DNA from: Phocoena phocoena
Lineage: Eukaryota > Chordata > Mammalia > Artiodactyla > Phocoenidae
Assembly: GCF_963924675.1 (NCBI RefSeq)
Contig: NC_089236.1
Coordinates: 46,160,500-46,224,499 of the forward strand
Length of the DNA stretch: 64,000 bases
Direction: 5' to 3'
The number at the start of each line of letters is the position of its first letter. Position 1 is the first letter of the stretch. The notes beneath the pieces are model-generated. The model saw only the letters and a list, made by a program, of their open reading frames with translations, ran no database searches and was not told the origin of the DNA. Below, piece after piece: positions 12,269 to 26,210 of this stretch. Both the position numbers and the translations under genes were made by a program.

Positions 12269-12487
12269 TTTTAATTTTAATTTTTTTTTGTGTGTGTGGT
12301 ACGCGGGCCTCTCACTGTTGTGGCCTCTCCTGTTGCGGAGCACAGGCTCCAGACATGCAGGCTCAGCGGCCATGGCTCACGGGCCTAGCTGCTCTGCGGC
12401 ATGTGGGATTTTCCCGGACTGGGGCACGAACCCATGTCCCCTGCATTGGCAGGCAGACTCTCAACCACTGTGCCACCAGGGAAGCCC
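12269..12487 (-). mobile_element. CHR-type SINE, short form
   Basis: On the reverse strand the element starts GGGCTTCCCTGGTGGCACAG, carries tRNA-like box A and box B and ends in an A-rich tail (T-run at about 12284-12291 on the plus strand). A perfect 15-bp target-site duplication, GTGTAAGCTATTCTT, lies at 12254-12268 and 12488-12502. Open frames here are SINE-derived. Confidence 0.97.
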
Positions 12488-12502
12488 GTGTAAGCTATTC
12501 TT

Positions 12503-14562
<2,060 letters not shown>

Positions 14563-15125
14563 CTGGGGAGGGGAGGCAGCACCATGAGTCAGTCTCTCCC
14601 CTGCATGGCCTCATCTTCATAGTCCATGGCCTTCACCATTTGAAAGGCTGACCAGACACCTTCCTGCCTGGCCAACTGTTCCCCCCACCCCACACATCCC
14701 TACCCGCCCCAGATGGGTCTGACCCTGCTGGTCTTGCCTCTCATCACTAACCCCCCTAGTGAGCCACTTTTCTTTTCTTGACTGTACCTGCTATGCCTGG
14801 CTACAAGCCACCACCTCTCCAACTCAGCCCACAAGCCCCCCCACCCCTCCAGGGGACCATCTAGACTACTCCCAGCCAGGTCAGGCCCTTTCTACATATG
14901 CTGCCCAGGATGTAGACCCCGGGAGGGCAAAGCATGCCCTGCTGCTTCAGGCTCCAGCCCTGGTAACCTTGTAAAAGCCCTCCTAGCCCTTCTTCTCTTT
15001 ATTACTCAGCTTCTGCAACAGGGATCCTGCTACCAGAGGGCAGGCAAGTCCCTGAAATCACACACCACATCCAGAGAGCAGCTCCCAAGCCTTGAGGCAG
15101 CCCTGGGGCCAGCATTGGCTGGTGG
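14563..15125. other. GC-rich island next to the GAPDHS fragment
   Basis: Clearly more GC-rich than its surroundings, with C-runs around 14680-14850. It probably entered with the GAPDHS exons, as intron or flanking DNA. I could not find the expected upstream GAPDHS exon in it. Composition drops back to AT-rich at about 15125. Confidence 0.5.
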
Positions 15126-16884
15126 TTTATATTGGAAAAGTAAAGAAGATTTTCTGTTTCCTGTTCTATAAATGTACATTTTCACTTGATATCTTATCAA
15201 ATGTTTGTGTTTGAAACATTAAACATCTAGTATTGCTGTTTTCTACTTTGCTTTAGCAAACAAAGAATAAAAGAATAAACTCTAAAATAATTAAAGTATT
15301 TCTAAGATAAAATTGTGTATATCTTTTACCAATCAGCTCCTTTCACCTTGCTTTGATTGAGTATATTGAAGCATGTTTCTTACCTGTCTGCTTATAAGAT
15401 TTCCCATCAGGTTTGTCTTTCTAAAAGGAACAAAATTTGTGAGATGAAACCTGGATGAGCAGAAAAGGAAATCTATTAATTCTAATATTTCTATAGAATT
15501 TTTAAAGAGGTTAAAATTTATTTCTATAAAATTCTTAAAGAGGTTAAAAAAATTTTTTAATAAAAGGAAGAAATTCTCCTTAAATCCTTTTATACCTTAT
15601 ATGTCCTTCATCAGTTTCTTCTTCTCATCCCTAGATCCTCCCCAAAACTATTATACCCAGTGTCTCAAAAGGACCAAAATTATTTTTTTTTTGATATTTG
15701 TTCTTTTATTTTCTTTCTCCACTTCTGCTTTAATGAATAATATCAACATTTTCAGAAATTGGGACACTTTTGTATTCATAAGAGAAATTACCTATTTTCA
15801 AAGGATCCGAGCACTGTCATAAAGTTTGTTCCATAATGATGTGTCAGTGTGTCATTTACATGATTCACATGGGGTTGGATGGCTGTTATTGAGGATTTCA
15901 CCCTGGCAGTCTAGAATGGGGAAACTCATTTTAGATGAGTTATAGCTCACATGACTAACATGTGAATTTCTTATTCACGTTAGCAAAGAATAACATGGAG
16001 GATGTGTAAGCACAAAATAAATTAGGTTATAACAAAACTCAGAGAGGAAATTGACTAATTTTAAATGCCATTGATATGCATATGGTAATTCTTGGCACAG
16101 GTCTTTAAAAATTAATAGGTTACCAGCTTCCTTAAGAGATTAATATATTACAAATCCTCTTGCTTTTAGAATGTTTCAAGGTTCCTTTTTTCTATTAGCA
16201 AGAGAAGATTTTAATAAAGCAAGATGCAAACTTTCTACTGGTGCTCTGAGCCAAGTAAAATACCATTAGCAGAGTAGAGCCTTTTTCTAGATACTTCTAC
16301 TTGTTTCATGGAAAGGGTAAATTTGTCTAGTTCCATCTATTGTCTTCACCGTGCTTCCCCTGTCTTTCCTAGAGCTTGTTGCAGGATTTGATTCACTGTT
16401 TGTCTCCAGACATATTATGTAAATAGCAATTGTCTGTAACTATAAGTAATCAAATTCCATCTTTTACATGTAAAGTTCATCAAAGGCATTTCTCTCTTCC
16501 TTTGAGTAATATATAAAGCATTTTTTTCTTGCATGTTGGGAAACATGTACAGATACAAGTGTTAGAATCAATAATGAATTTGATGAGAAATGATAAAATT
16601 ATAATAATGATGAGTTTGTTTTTACCATCTGTTATAAATGTGCCTGAGTTCATCTTCTGCTTTTACAGTCAATTTCTAATGTTATTTTCCTTCTCGATTT
16701 TTTAAACATTAAAAATTAAATGAAGAAACTCTGTACTGACAGAATTTACTCATTATTTAGCTTGTTTAATCATACCAAAATAAAACTGTAAGCAAGAATA
16801 TCACAAGTTATTCTATCAGTTTTAGGATTTGTGAATAAAACTTTTCTCAATCAATTTTAGGAACTTCTTTTAAATAGGATGGCC
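15126..16884. other. AT-rich DNA with a small tandem duplication
   Basis: A roughly 30-bp unit is repeated at 15487-15517 and 15520-15550 (ATTTCTATA(G/A)AATT(T/C)TTAAAG core). Nothing else is assigned. Confidence 0.5.
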
Positions 16885-16995
16885 TGTTAGTCAGTTAATA
16901 AATATTTACTTACAATGTGTCAGACACTTCCCTACATATCAGGAAGTTGAACAAGATAGAGCTTATAAGTTCCTTATAATGGTAAACAGAGAAAA
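16885..16995 (-). mobile_element. Probable L2/MIR-type 3' fragment
   Basis: The pattern 'aataaatatttacttacaatgtgtcagacact...gaacaagatagagctta' matches the reverse complement of the L2 3' end ('tactatgtgccaggcact...aacaagacaga'). Confidence 0.45.
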
Positions 16996-16999
16996 CAAC

Positions 17000-17440
17000 A
17001 AATGTATGGACTGAGTATCTACTGCTTTATAGAATCACAACCTTCTTTGGGGGCTCTCTTCTAACTTCTGTGTTGACTGGGAAAAATTAAATACAAATGT
17101 CCTTCTTCGAGTATTGAAACCAATCTAGTTGCAGCTTGCCCTATCAACTCCCAGTAAAGTCAAAGTGGGCATGTGACCTGAACTTGGCCAGTTGGGTACT
17201 TAGCACTCAAACCTTGAGTGAACAACAAAGGGAAAGACAAAGCAGCAGCGATTCATTCACCCAATGCCTGCACCTTGACTGAGCTGTTCTTTACTCTCTC
17301 CATCTGAACTCTCTGGAGGCCCTCTGGATCCTTCTCGTATTGAGGGCTGCTTTAACCAGCCTTTCTATCCATCTTGTGTGCTCCTTATTTCTTTCCAATA
17401 AATTCAGTTTTGCTTAAGTTAACTCAAATTTTTTTTTTTT
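17000..17440 (+). mobile_element. Possible ancient ERV LTR fragment
   Basis: The stretch has an LTR-like end: a 'gggcatgtgacctgaacttggcc' segment, then a pyrimidine-rich part, then CAATAAATT (near 17396) followed by 'cagttttgcttaag' and a T-run. The AATAAA motif could be its poly(A) signal. The family is not named with confidence, and no internal retroviral frame is present. Confidence 0.35.
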
Positions 17441-17613
17441 ACTTTTTGTAATTGAAGCACAAAATTTCCATTTTTTTCTAATGAGAACAGAAAATAGATA
17501 GAAAAATTAAAATATTCCAGACTTTCTTATTACCAATGAGTGAAGACTTTAAAATGTCTCCCTCTCCAGTTCCTACCAGCACTTGTACTAGAAATATCAT
17601 ATTTCTCACTATG

Positions 17614-17828
17614 GTTTTTTTGTTTGTTTGTTTGTTGTGGTACGCGGGCCTCTCACTGTTGTGGCCTCTCCCGTTGCAGAGCACAGGCTCTAGACATGCA
17701 GGCTCAGGGGCCATGGCTCACGGGCCTAGCCGCTCCACGGCATGTGGGATCTTCCTGGACCGGGGCATGAACCTGTGTCCCCTGCATCGGCAGGCAGACT
17801 CTCAACCACTGCGCCACCAGGGAAGCCC
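17614..17828 (-). mobile_element. CHR-type SINE, short form
   Basis: The reverse strand reads GGGCTTCCCTGGTGGCGCAG at its head (near 17828) and ends in an A-rich tail, seen as TTTG repeats at 17613-17636. The 10-bp duplication TCTCACTATG lies at 17604-17613 and 17829-17838. Confidence 0.96.
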
Positions 17829-17838
17829 TCTCACTATG

Positions 17839-18515
17839 TTTTATCATAAATTTATGAGCAAAACATTTCCACTCCAGTCCATAGTCATATTTGGGTGCTT
17901 TAAGCTTCCATGGTATAAAATAGAAAACAATTTAATTGCTTCAAAATAGTAGGTCTCGAACAAGCTTGATCAATTTAGAAGAAAATAAAAAGTGATCACC
18001 CAGGAATACAAAATGTTTACAAAACAAAAAATTAAACTACTTGAAAGTAGCAGAAAGTGTTTAAGCAGGTGGTGGAGTATTTCCTCTTGAAGGAATGAGA
18101 CTATGACACATAAAAATTGTGAGTTTGTGGCTTTTTATACCTGAAGGTGCTTTCACTTCCATCAGATCTTTCAGAGAAACTCACAATTTCCTAGATTTAG
18201 GTGGTGAGGGTTCTGAATTAGCAGAGCTGCTGAAAAAAACCCTGGGAATGGGATCAAAACCCTAAGTATAAAATCTGCCCAGTTCCTAAACTGAACCCAA
18301 AACTAAGCATGTGTGGACAGCACAGTCAGGAGAGAGGAGTCTATATCTGGAAAATCTAACTGCCCCAGGGAGACTTGTTAGTTTGCATCTCTTTGGTTAG
18401 GTAGTTAGCTTAGCCAGCAGAATGATGGAAGTTAGAAAAGACTTCAAAGCATATATTATGAGTATCTTCAAAGAAACATTAGAGATCATATTTAAATTGT
18501 TAAAAGAAATATGTT
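17839..18515. other. Nothing recognised
   Basis: No gene or repeat family is assigned. Confidence 0.5.
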
Positions 18516-19255
18516 TTAACAGCTTTTACAAACCATAAACTTCTTCCATTTTAAGTGGATATTTTGATGAGGTCTAGTGAATTTTTAATTATACACCCAT
18601 CACCACAATCTAGTTATAGATCACTTCCATCACACCACAGAGTTCACTCTGTCTTTTGCAGTCAATCATCCTGCCCATTCCCTGTCCTCGACAAATAATC
18701 TGCTTTCATTTTCTGGAAATTTGCCTTCCCTAGAAATTTCATATGAATGGAATTATTCATTTTGTAGTTTTTGTGTCTGGCTATTTTACTTAAAATATCT
18801 TTGAGATTCTTTCATGTTTCAGCATTTCTGATTTTATATCACATTTTGTTTATCCATTACCAGTTGATGGACATTTAGATTTTTTTCTGGTTTTGACTAT
18901 TATAAATAATGCTGCCATACTCATTCATATTCGAGAATTTGTGGCCAAATGTTTTCTTTTCTTTTGAAGGGAGGAATTCTTGGATTGTATGCTACTATAC
19001 AATATTTTTAACTTTTTCAGAAAAGGCCAAACTGTTGTTCAAGGCGGTTGTACTATTTTACATCCTCACCTGTTTCTCCACATCTTTGCCACCATCTGGT
19101 ACCATCAGCTCTTGATTATAACCATTTTATTAGATGTGTAATGGTATCTCACTGTGGTTGTAATTTGAATTTCCCTAGTGACTAATGATGTTGAACATTT
19201 CCCATGTGCTTATTAGCTACTCACTTATGTATAGAAAAAATATCTATATATTATC
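18516..19255 (-). mobile_element. Old L1M 3' end, segment A
   Basis: The reverse strand matches the L1M 3' region: 'acacccatcaccacaatctag', 'tttgtgtctggctattttactta', and 'attataaataatgctgccat' around 18898-18917, then 'ttgatt...accattttattagatgtgtaatggtatctcactgtgg' up to 19160. Together with segments B and C it appears to be one rearranged element. Confidence 0.65.
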
Positions 19256-19715
19256 AACAAATAATTTAAACATAAAATCAAGGAAGCTTTCATTTTACAA
19301 TAGCATCAAAAAATAAAATATTGGGAATAAATGTAACAAAAGAAGTGTAAGATATGTACCCTGGAAACAGCAAAACATTGTTGAGAGAAGGTAAAGAAAA
19401 TCTAAAGAAATGGAGAAACATACAATGTTCATGGGTTGGAAAACTCTGTATTACTAAGATGACAGCTGTCTCTCAAATTGATCTATGGGACTCAATGTAA
19501 TATCTATCAAAGTCCCAGCAGGATTTATGTAGAACTTTTCAAGATGATCCCAAAATTGGTATGGAAGTGCACAGGAACAAGAATAGCTAATATTAGTTTC
19601 TAACAGATGAATAAAGTTATAAAACTTACATTATTCTATTTCAAAGCTGATTATAAAACTACAGTATTCAAAACACTGATGTATTAGCATAATGATAGAA
19701 CTATATTCTGTATGC
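19256..19715 (+). mobile_element. Old L1M ORF2 middle piece, segment B, opposite orientation
   Basis: On the plus strand this carries decayed ORF2 sequence from the post-RT region: 'gttcatgggttggaaaactc', 'caaattgatctatgggactcaatgtaat' and 'tttcaaagctgattataaaactacagta'. These are the positions missing between segments A and C, but on the other strand. Confidence 0.65.
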
Positions 19716-20720
19716 AAATCCTCTGTCAGATACATGATTTTCTATTGTATCCTTCCAATCTGTGGCTTGTTTTGTCTTCTCATTTTCAAAGGTAGATAGA
19801 TAGATAAATTGATTTTTGTATATTAATCTTGTATCCTGACACATTTGAAGAAGGCACATGTCACTGCCTTGTTCCCGACCTTAGAAGGAAATCATTCATT
19901 TGCATGATCAAGTATGACTTAGGTGTAATTTTTTCATAAGTATCATGTCAGAATGATGAAGTTCCTTTCCCTTCCTAGTTTATTGAGAGTCTTTATCATA
20001 AATAGATATTTAATTTTACTAAAACTTTTTGTGTCTATAGGGGTGGTCAGGTGCTTTTTCTCCCTATATTCTCTCAATGTGGTTTACTGTATTAATTTTG
20101 GATGTTAAAACAAACTTGCATTCCCAAGGCACTTGCTAATTTTTATTAAAGTCTGCTAATATTTTAAGTATTTTTGTGTTTGTATTCATAAGGGATATTG
20201 CTCTGTTTTTTATGGTTGATGTAGTTTTTATTGTGATATTTTTTCCTGGCTTTGGTATCAGGGTACTACTGGTCTCATAAAATAAATTGGTAAACAGTGT
20301 CTCAATATATTTTTAAAGCACTGTTATTATTTCTTTCTTAAATATTTGACAGAATTCACCAGTGAAGTCATCTGAGTCTGGAGTCTTTGTTCAATATCTG
20401 CATTGTTTATAGGTTTATTCCCATTTTTTAATTTCTTGAGTCAATTTTTGTATCTTTCTAAGAATTTTGCCATTTATCAAATTTGTTTGCATAAAGAAGT
20501 GCATAATAATCTTTTAATCTTTTTTAATTTCCATCAGGTTGGTAGTGATGTATGTCCTTTAACTTGATATATTGACAATTTGTGTCTTCTATTTTTCTTC
20601 GTCAAATTAAGATTTTTCAATTTTGATTTTTTCAGTAACTTGATTTTACTGATTTACTGCATTCTTTTTCTATTTTCTCTTTTATTGGTTTATGCCATAT
20701 AGTAGTTATCTTCTACATGA
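19716..20720 (-). mobile_element. Old L1M ORF2 RT region, segment C
   Basis: The reverse strand first has the ORF2 C-terminal stretch ('caaatcctctgtcagatacatgat' at about 19716). After a gap at about 19785-19810 it continues with RT-region sequence, including 'ttgatttttgtatattaatcttgtatcctg' and the decayed palm part to about 20720. Confidence 0.65.
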
Positions 20721-21789
20721 TAGCTTCATTACATATTTTCTCCACATTGCAGATACCATCTACAAGATTATCTTCAAACAGAAATTAAAATTCAAATGTA
20801 AACTTCAACTTTTCATTTCAACATTTGAATTTTAATGATTATTTGGATAAAATTTTTGTTAAGATCGAACTCAAATAATTAACTTGATCAGTACTGTCTG
20901 GCAGCATAATTGCTGCCTTCCCTCTTCAACCAAGCTTTTTCATCATTCTTTGACCCCCTACTAACACTAAATTTACTTCTAGTTAAATAATTGAAATTCT
21001 TTCCTTAATATTATTATATTATTTTTCCTATGTTGTACAATAAACACAATTAAGTCATAAAGTATTCATATATTGCCCTCTGCTTTAATGGATATGATTT
21101 TTAAAGTGCTTTCTACAGAGGAAGCATACAATGATATTTTATTTATTGATAGAATAATGAATATAATTGAAATGGGAAGATAAGAAAATCACACTAATGA
21201 CATCAAAGAAAAAATTTATAGAATATTGGAAATTAGAAAGAAGTTTGAAAATTTAGATTATTTTTTATAAACAGAAAGTAAAAAGTGTCAAGTGGCAGCA
21301 CTGCCAATCCAATCATGTCCAATTGTTCTTTGTTGTTCCTGATACCACATTTTATTCACTTTGACACCAAAACTCACCACTGGTGTTATTATGACTCTGG
21401 GCCCAACCAAATTTCTTTTGTTAAGAATGCGAAGTCGCAATAAGACAACTGGACAGTGATCAGTTAAATGGCATTTTTCTATATGCCAAGAATTGTGAGA
21501 CTTGGCACTTAAATCTTAGTTACAGAAAAAATAAATCATTGTCAGATACTACAGCTCTATAGGGAAATTGAATCACAGGAGTGAAGAGATTCACATAAAT
21601 TTAATTGAGTCATATAATACAAATAGTCCAGAATTGACTAAGATAATACAAATAGTCCAAGAGAAAATCATACCTGTAAGAGATTTCAACCATTCATTTG
21701 AAAGAAAAGGACTCTTCTACTGAAAAGAAAATATAGATTGGGCAGGCAGAAAGGTGATCACTGAATAGTAGAATACCTTGACTAAGAAG
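20721..21789. other. Unassigned DNA
   Basis: A short direct repeat of ATAATACAAATAGTCCA occurs at 21614-21630 and 21643-21659. No gene or repeat family is recognised. Confidence 0.5.
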
Positions 21790-21843
21790 CTATCTATATA
21801 TCTTCTTTGGAGAAATGTCTATTTAGGTCTTCCACCCATTTTT

Positions 21844-21894
21844 TTTTGTTAACATCTTTATTGGAATATAATTGCTGTACAATGGTGTTCTACA
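21844..21894 (-). mobile_element. 51-bp L1 3'-end insertion
   Basis: The piece is only the terminal L1 3' end in reverse orientation (T-run, then GTTAACATCTTTATTGGAAT...). It lies inside the ORF2 3' part of L1 copy 2, and CATTTTT is duplicated at 21837-21843 and 21895-21901. Joining the two sides restores the L1 sequence. It looks like an extremely 5'-truncated L1 insertion. Confidence 0.75.
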
Positions 21895-21903
21895 CATTTT
21901 TGG

Positions 21904-24900
21904 ATTTGTTTGTTTGTTTTTTTGATATTAAGCTGCATGAGCTGCTTGTGTATTTTGGAGATTAATCTCTTGTCAGGTGCTCTGTTTGCAAATATTTTCT
22001 CCCATCCTGAGGGCTGTCTTTTCGTCGTTTTTATGGTTTCTTTTGCTGTGCAAAAGCTTTTAAGTTTCATTAGGTCCCATTTGTTTATTTTTGTTTTATT
22101 TCCATTTCTCTAGGAGGTGGGTCAATAAAATACCTTGTGGTGATTTATGTCATAGAGTGTTCTGCCTATGTTTTCCTTGAAGAGTTTTATAGTGTCTGAT
22201 CTTACATTTAGGTCTTTAATGCATTTTGAGTTTATTTTTGTGTGTGGTGTTAAGGAGTGTTCTAATTTCATTCTTTTATATGGAGCTGTCCAGTTTTCCC
22301 AGCACCACTTATTGAAGAGACTGTCTTTTCTCCATTTTAAATTCTTGCCCCAATTATCAAATATAAGGTGACCATATGTGCATGGGTTTATCTCTGGGCT
22401 TTCTATCCTGTTCCATTGATCTATATTTCTATTTTTGTGCCAGTACCATACTGTCTTGATTACTGTAGCTTGTAGTGTAGTCTGAAGTCTGGGAACCTGA
22501 TTCCTCCAGCTCCGTTTTTGTTTATCAAGATTGCTTTGGCTATTTGGGGTGTTTTGTGTTCCATACAAATTGTGAAATTTTTTGTTCTAGTTCTGTGAAA
22601 AATGCCATTGGTAGTTTGATAGGGATTGCATTGAACCTGTGGATAGCTTTGGGTAGTATAGTCATTTTCATAATGTTGAAATTCTTCCAGTCCAAGAACA
22701 TGGCATATCTCTCCATCTGTTTGTATCCTCTTTAATTTCTTTCTTCAGTGTCTTATAGTTTTCTGCATACAGGTCTTTTGTCTCTTTAGGTAAGTTTATT
22801 CCTATGCGTTTTGTTTTTGTTTTTTTTGCTGTATGCGGGCCTCTCACTGTTGTGGCCTCTCCCGTTGCGGAACACAGGCTCCGGACGCGCAGGCTCAGCG
22901 GCCATGGCTCACGAGCCCAGCCGTTCCGCAGCATGTGGGATCTTCCCGGACCAGGGCACGAACCCGCGTCCCCTGCATCAGGAGGCGGACTCTCAATCAC
23001 TATGCCACCAGGGAAGCCCCCCTATGTATTTTGTTGTTGTTTTTGCAATGGTAAATGGGAGTGTTTCCTTAAATTCTCTTTCAGATTTTTCATCATTAAT
23101 GTACAGGAATGTAATAGATTTCTGTGCATTAATTTTGTGTCCTGCTACTTTACCAAATTCATTGTTTAGCTCCAGTAGTTTCCTGGTAGCATCTTTAGTA
23201 TTCTCTATGTATATTATCATGTCATCTTCAGTGACAGTTTTACTTTTTCTTTCCGATTTGGATTCTTTTTGTTTCTTTTTTTCTTTGATTGCTGTGGCTA
23301 ATACTTCCAAAACTATGTTGAATAATAGTGGTGAGAGTGGGCAACCTTTTCTTGTTCCTGAAATTAGTGGAAATGGTTTCAGTTTTTCACTGCTGAGAGC
23401 AATGTTGGCTGTGGGGTTGTCATATATGGTCTTTATTATGCTGAGGTAGGTTCCCTCTATGCCCACCTTCTGGAGAGTTTTTAACATAAATGGGTGTTGA
23501 ATTTTGTTGAAAGCTTTTTCTGCATCTGTTGAGATTATCATATGTTTTTTATCCTTCCATTTGTTACTATGGTGTATCACATTTATTGATTTGCGTATAT
23601 TGAAGAATCCTTGCATTCCTTGTATAAACCTCACTTGATCATGGAGTATTATCCTTTTAATGTGCTGCTGGATTCTGTTTGCTAGTATTTTGTTGAGGAT
23701 TTTTGCATCTATGTTCATCTGTGATATTGGATTTTAGTTTTCTTTTTTTTCTGACATCTTTGTCTGGTTTTGGTATCAGGGTGATGGTGGACTCACAGAA
23801 TGACTGTAGGGTTGTTCCTCCCTCTGCTATATTTTGGAAGAGCTTGAGATGTATAGGTGTTGGCTCTTCTCTAAATGTTTCATAGAATTCACCTGTGAAG
23901 CCATATGTTCCTGGGCTTTTGTTTGTTGGAAGGTTTTTAATCACAGTCTCAATTTCAGTGTTTGTGATTGGTCTGTTTATATTTTCTATTTCTTCCTGGT
24001 TCAGTCTCGGAAGGTTGTGCTTTTCTAAGAATTTGTCCATTTCTTCCAGGTTGCCCATTTTATTGACATATAGCTGTTTGTAGTAATCTCTCATGATCCT
24101 TTGTATTTCTGCAGTGTCAGTTGTTACTTCTCCTTCTTCATTTCTAATTCTATTGATTTGAGTCTTCTCCCTTTTTTTTCTTGATGAGTCTGGCTAATGG
24201 TTTATCAATTTTGTTTATCTTCTCAAACAACAGCTTTTAGTTCTATTTATCTTTGCTATCATTTCCTTCATTTCTTTTTCATTTATTTCTGATTTAATCT
24301 TTATGATTTCTTTCCTTCAGCTAACTTTGGGGTTTTTTGTTCTTCTTTCTCTAATTACATTAGGTGACTTTAGGTGTAAAGTTAGCTTATTAATTTGAGA
24401 TGTTTCTTATTTCTTGAGGTAGGATTCTATTGCTATAAACTTCCTTCTGACAACTGCTTTTGCTGCATCCCATAGATTTTGGGTCATGTTTCCATTGTCA
24501 TTTGTTTCTAGGTATTTTTTTAAATTTCCTCTTTGATTTCCTCAGTGATCTCTTGATTATTTAGTAGTGTCTTGTTTAGCTTCCATGTGCTTGTATTTTT
24601 TTCCAGATTCTTTCCTGTATTGATATCTAATCTCATATTGTTGTTGTCAGAAAAGATACTTGATATGATTTCAATTTTCTTAAATTTACCAAGACTTGAT
24701 TTGTGACCCAAGATATGATCTATTCTGGAGAGTGTTCCATGAGCACTTGAGAAGAAATTGTATTCTGATTTTTTTGGAAGAAATGTCCTATAAAAATCAA
24801 TTAAACCCATCTTTGTTAATGTATCATTTAAAACTTGTGTTTCCTTACTTATTTTCATTTTGGATGATCTGTCCATTGGTAAAAGTGAGGTATTATAATC

Positions 24901-25327
24901 CCCTACTATGATTGTTTGCTGTCAATTTCCCCTTTTATGGCTGTTAGTACTTTCTTTATGTATTGAGGTACTCCTATGTTGGGTACATAATTTTTTACCA
25001 TTGTTATATCTTGTTCCTGTATTGATCCCTTGATCATTATGTAGTGTCCTTTGTCTCTTGTAATAGTCTTCATTTTAAAGTCTATTTTTTTCTGATATGA
25101 TAATTGCTACTCCAGCCTTCTTTTGGTTTCCATTTTCATGGAATATCTTTTTTCCATCCCCTCACTTTCAGTCTGTATGTGTTCCTAGGTCAGAAGTGGG
25201 TCTCTTGTAGACAGCATATATACAGGTCTTGTTTTTGTAATCATTCAGCCAGTTTACGACTTTTGGTTGGAGCATTTAATCCATTTACATTTAAGGTAAT
25301 TATCAATACGTATGTTCCTATTAGCAT
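21904..25327 (-). pseudogene. L1 ORF2 remnant, copy 2
   Basis: The start-like ATG is at 25325-25327 on the reverse strand. Frame fragments give the endonuclease (24520-24876), the finger/palm region (23657-24094), the RT core (23040-23718) and the post-RT part (22122-22568). The active-site box has lost bases: the Phe-Ala of Phe-Ala-Asp-Asp is gone and the frame shifts (near 23222-23230). A SINE splits the sequence just after the RT core. Many stops and frameshifts make it inactive, and the 3' end of the reading frame runs into the truncation. Confidence 0.88.
22815..23020 (-). mobile_element. CHR-type SINE, short form, CpG-rich (young)
   Basis: The SINE head (GGGCTTCCCTGGTGGCATAG on the reverse strand) lies at the 23020 end. 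The 14-bp target-site duplication CCTATG(C/T)(G/A)TTTTGT is at 22801-22814 and 23021-23034. Many CpGs are kept (for example CCGGACGCGC near 22880), which suggests a younger insertion than most others here. It sits inside the ORF2 of L1 copy 2. Confidence 0.97.
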
Positions 25328-25384
25328 TTTCTTAACTGTTTTGGGTTTGTTATTGTAGGTCTTTTCCTTCTCTTGTATTTCCTG

Positions 25385-26210
25385 CCTGGAGAAGATCCTT
25401 TAGAATTTTTCATAAAGCTGGTTTGATGGAGCTGAGTAATCTTAGCTTTTGCTTGTCTATAAAGGTTTTAATTTCTCTGTCATATCTGAATGAGATCCTT
25501 GCTGGGTAGAGTAATCTTGGTTATAGGTTTTTCCCTTTCATCACTTTATGTCCTGTCACTCCCTTCTGGCTTGCAGAGTTTCTGCTGAAAGATCAGCTCT
25601 TAACCTTATGGGAATTCCCTTGTGTGTTAATTGTTGCTTTTCCCTTGCTGCTTTTAAAATTTTTTCTTTGTGTTTAATTTTTGATAGTTTGATTTATATG
25701 TCTCTTGACATTTTTCTCCTTAGATTTATCCTGTATGGGTAAATGTATCCTGTAGATGTATCCTGTATCCTGTATCCTGTGCTTCCTGGACTTGACTGAC
25801 GATTTCCTTACCCATATTAGGAAAGTTTTCAACTATAATCTCTGGAAATATTTTCTCAGTCCCTTTCTTTTTCTCTTCTTCTTCTGGAACCACTATAATT
25901 TGAATGTTGTTGCGTTTAATGTTGTCTCAGAAGTCTCTGAGACTGTCCTCAATTCTTTTCATTCTTTTATTTTTAATCTGCTCTGCAGTAATTATTTCCA
26001 CTATTTTATCTTCCAAGTCACTTATCCATTCTTTTGCCTCAGTTATTCTTCTATTGCTTCCTTCTAGAGAATTTTTAACTTCATTTATTGTGTTGTTCAT
26101 CTTTGTTTCTCTGCTCTTTAGTTCTAGGTCCTTGTTAAATGTTTCTTGCATTTTGTCCATTCTATTTCCAAGATTTTGGATCACCTTTACTATCATTATT
26201 CTGAATTCTT
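25385..26210 (-). pseudogene. L1 ORF1 remnant, copy 2
   Basis: The reverse strand shows the ORF1 coiled-coil segment at 25927-26196 (Asn-Lys-Asp-Leu-Glu ... Ile-Ser-Asp-Leu-Glu-Asp) followed by broken RNA-binding-domain sequence. The stop codon used in copies 1 and 3 reads CAG here, and other frameshifts break the frame. Positions relative to ORF2 are as in the other copies. Confidence 0.82.

Noticed and set aside
17395..17402. AATAAA considered as a host gene poly(A) site
   Set aside because: No exon is recognisable upstream, and the context looks like an LTR remnant.
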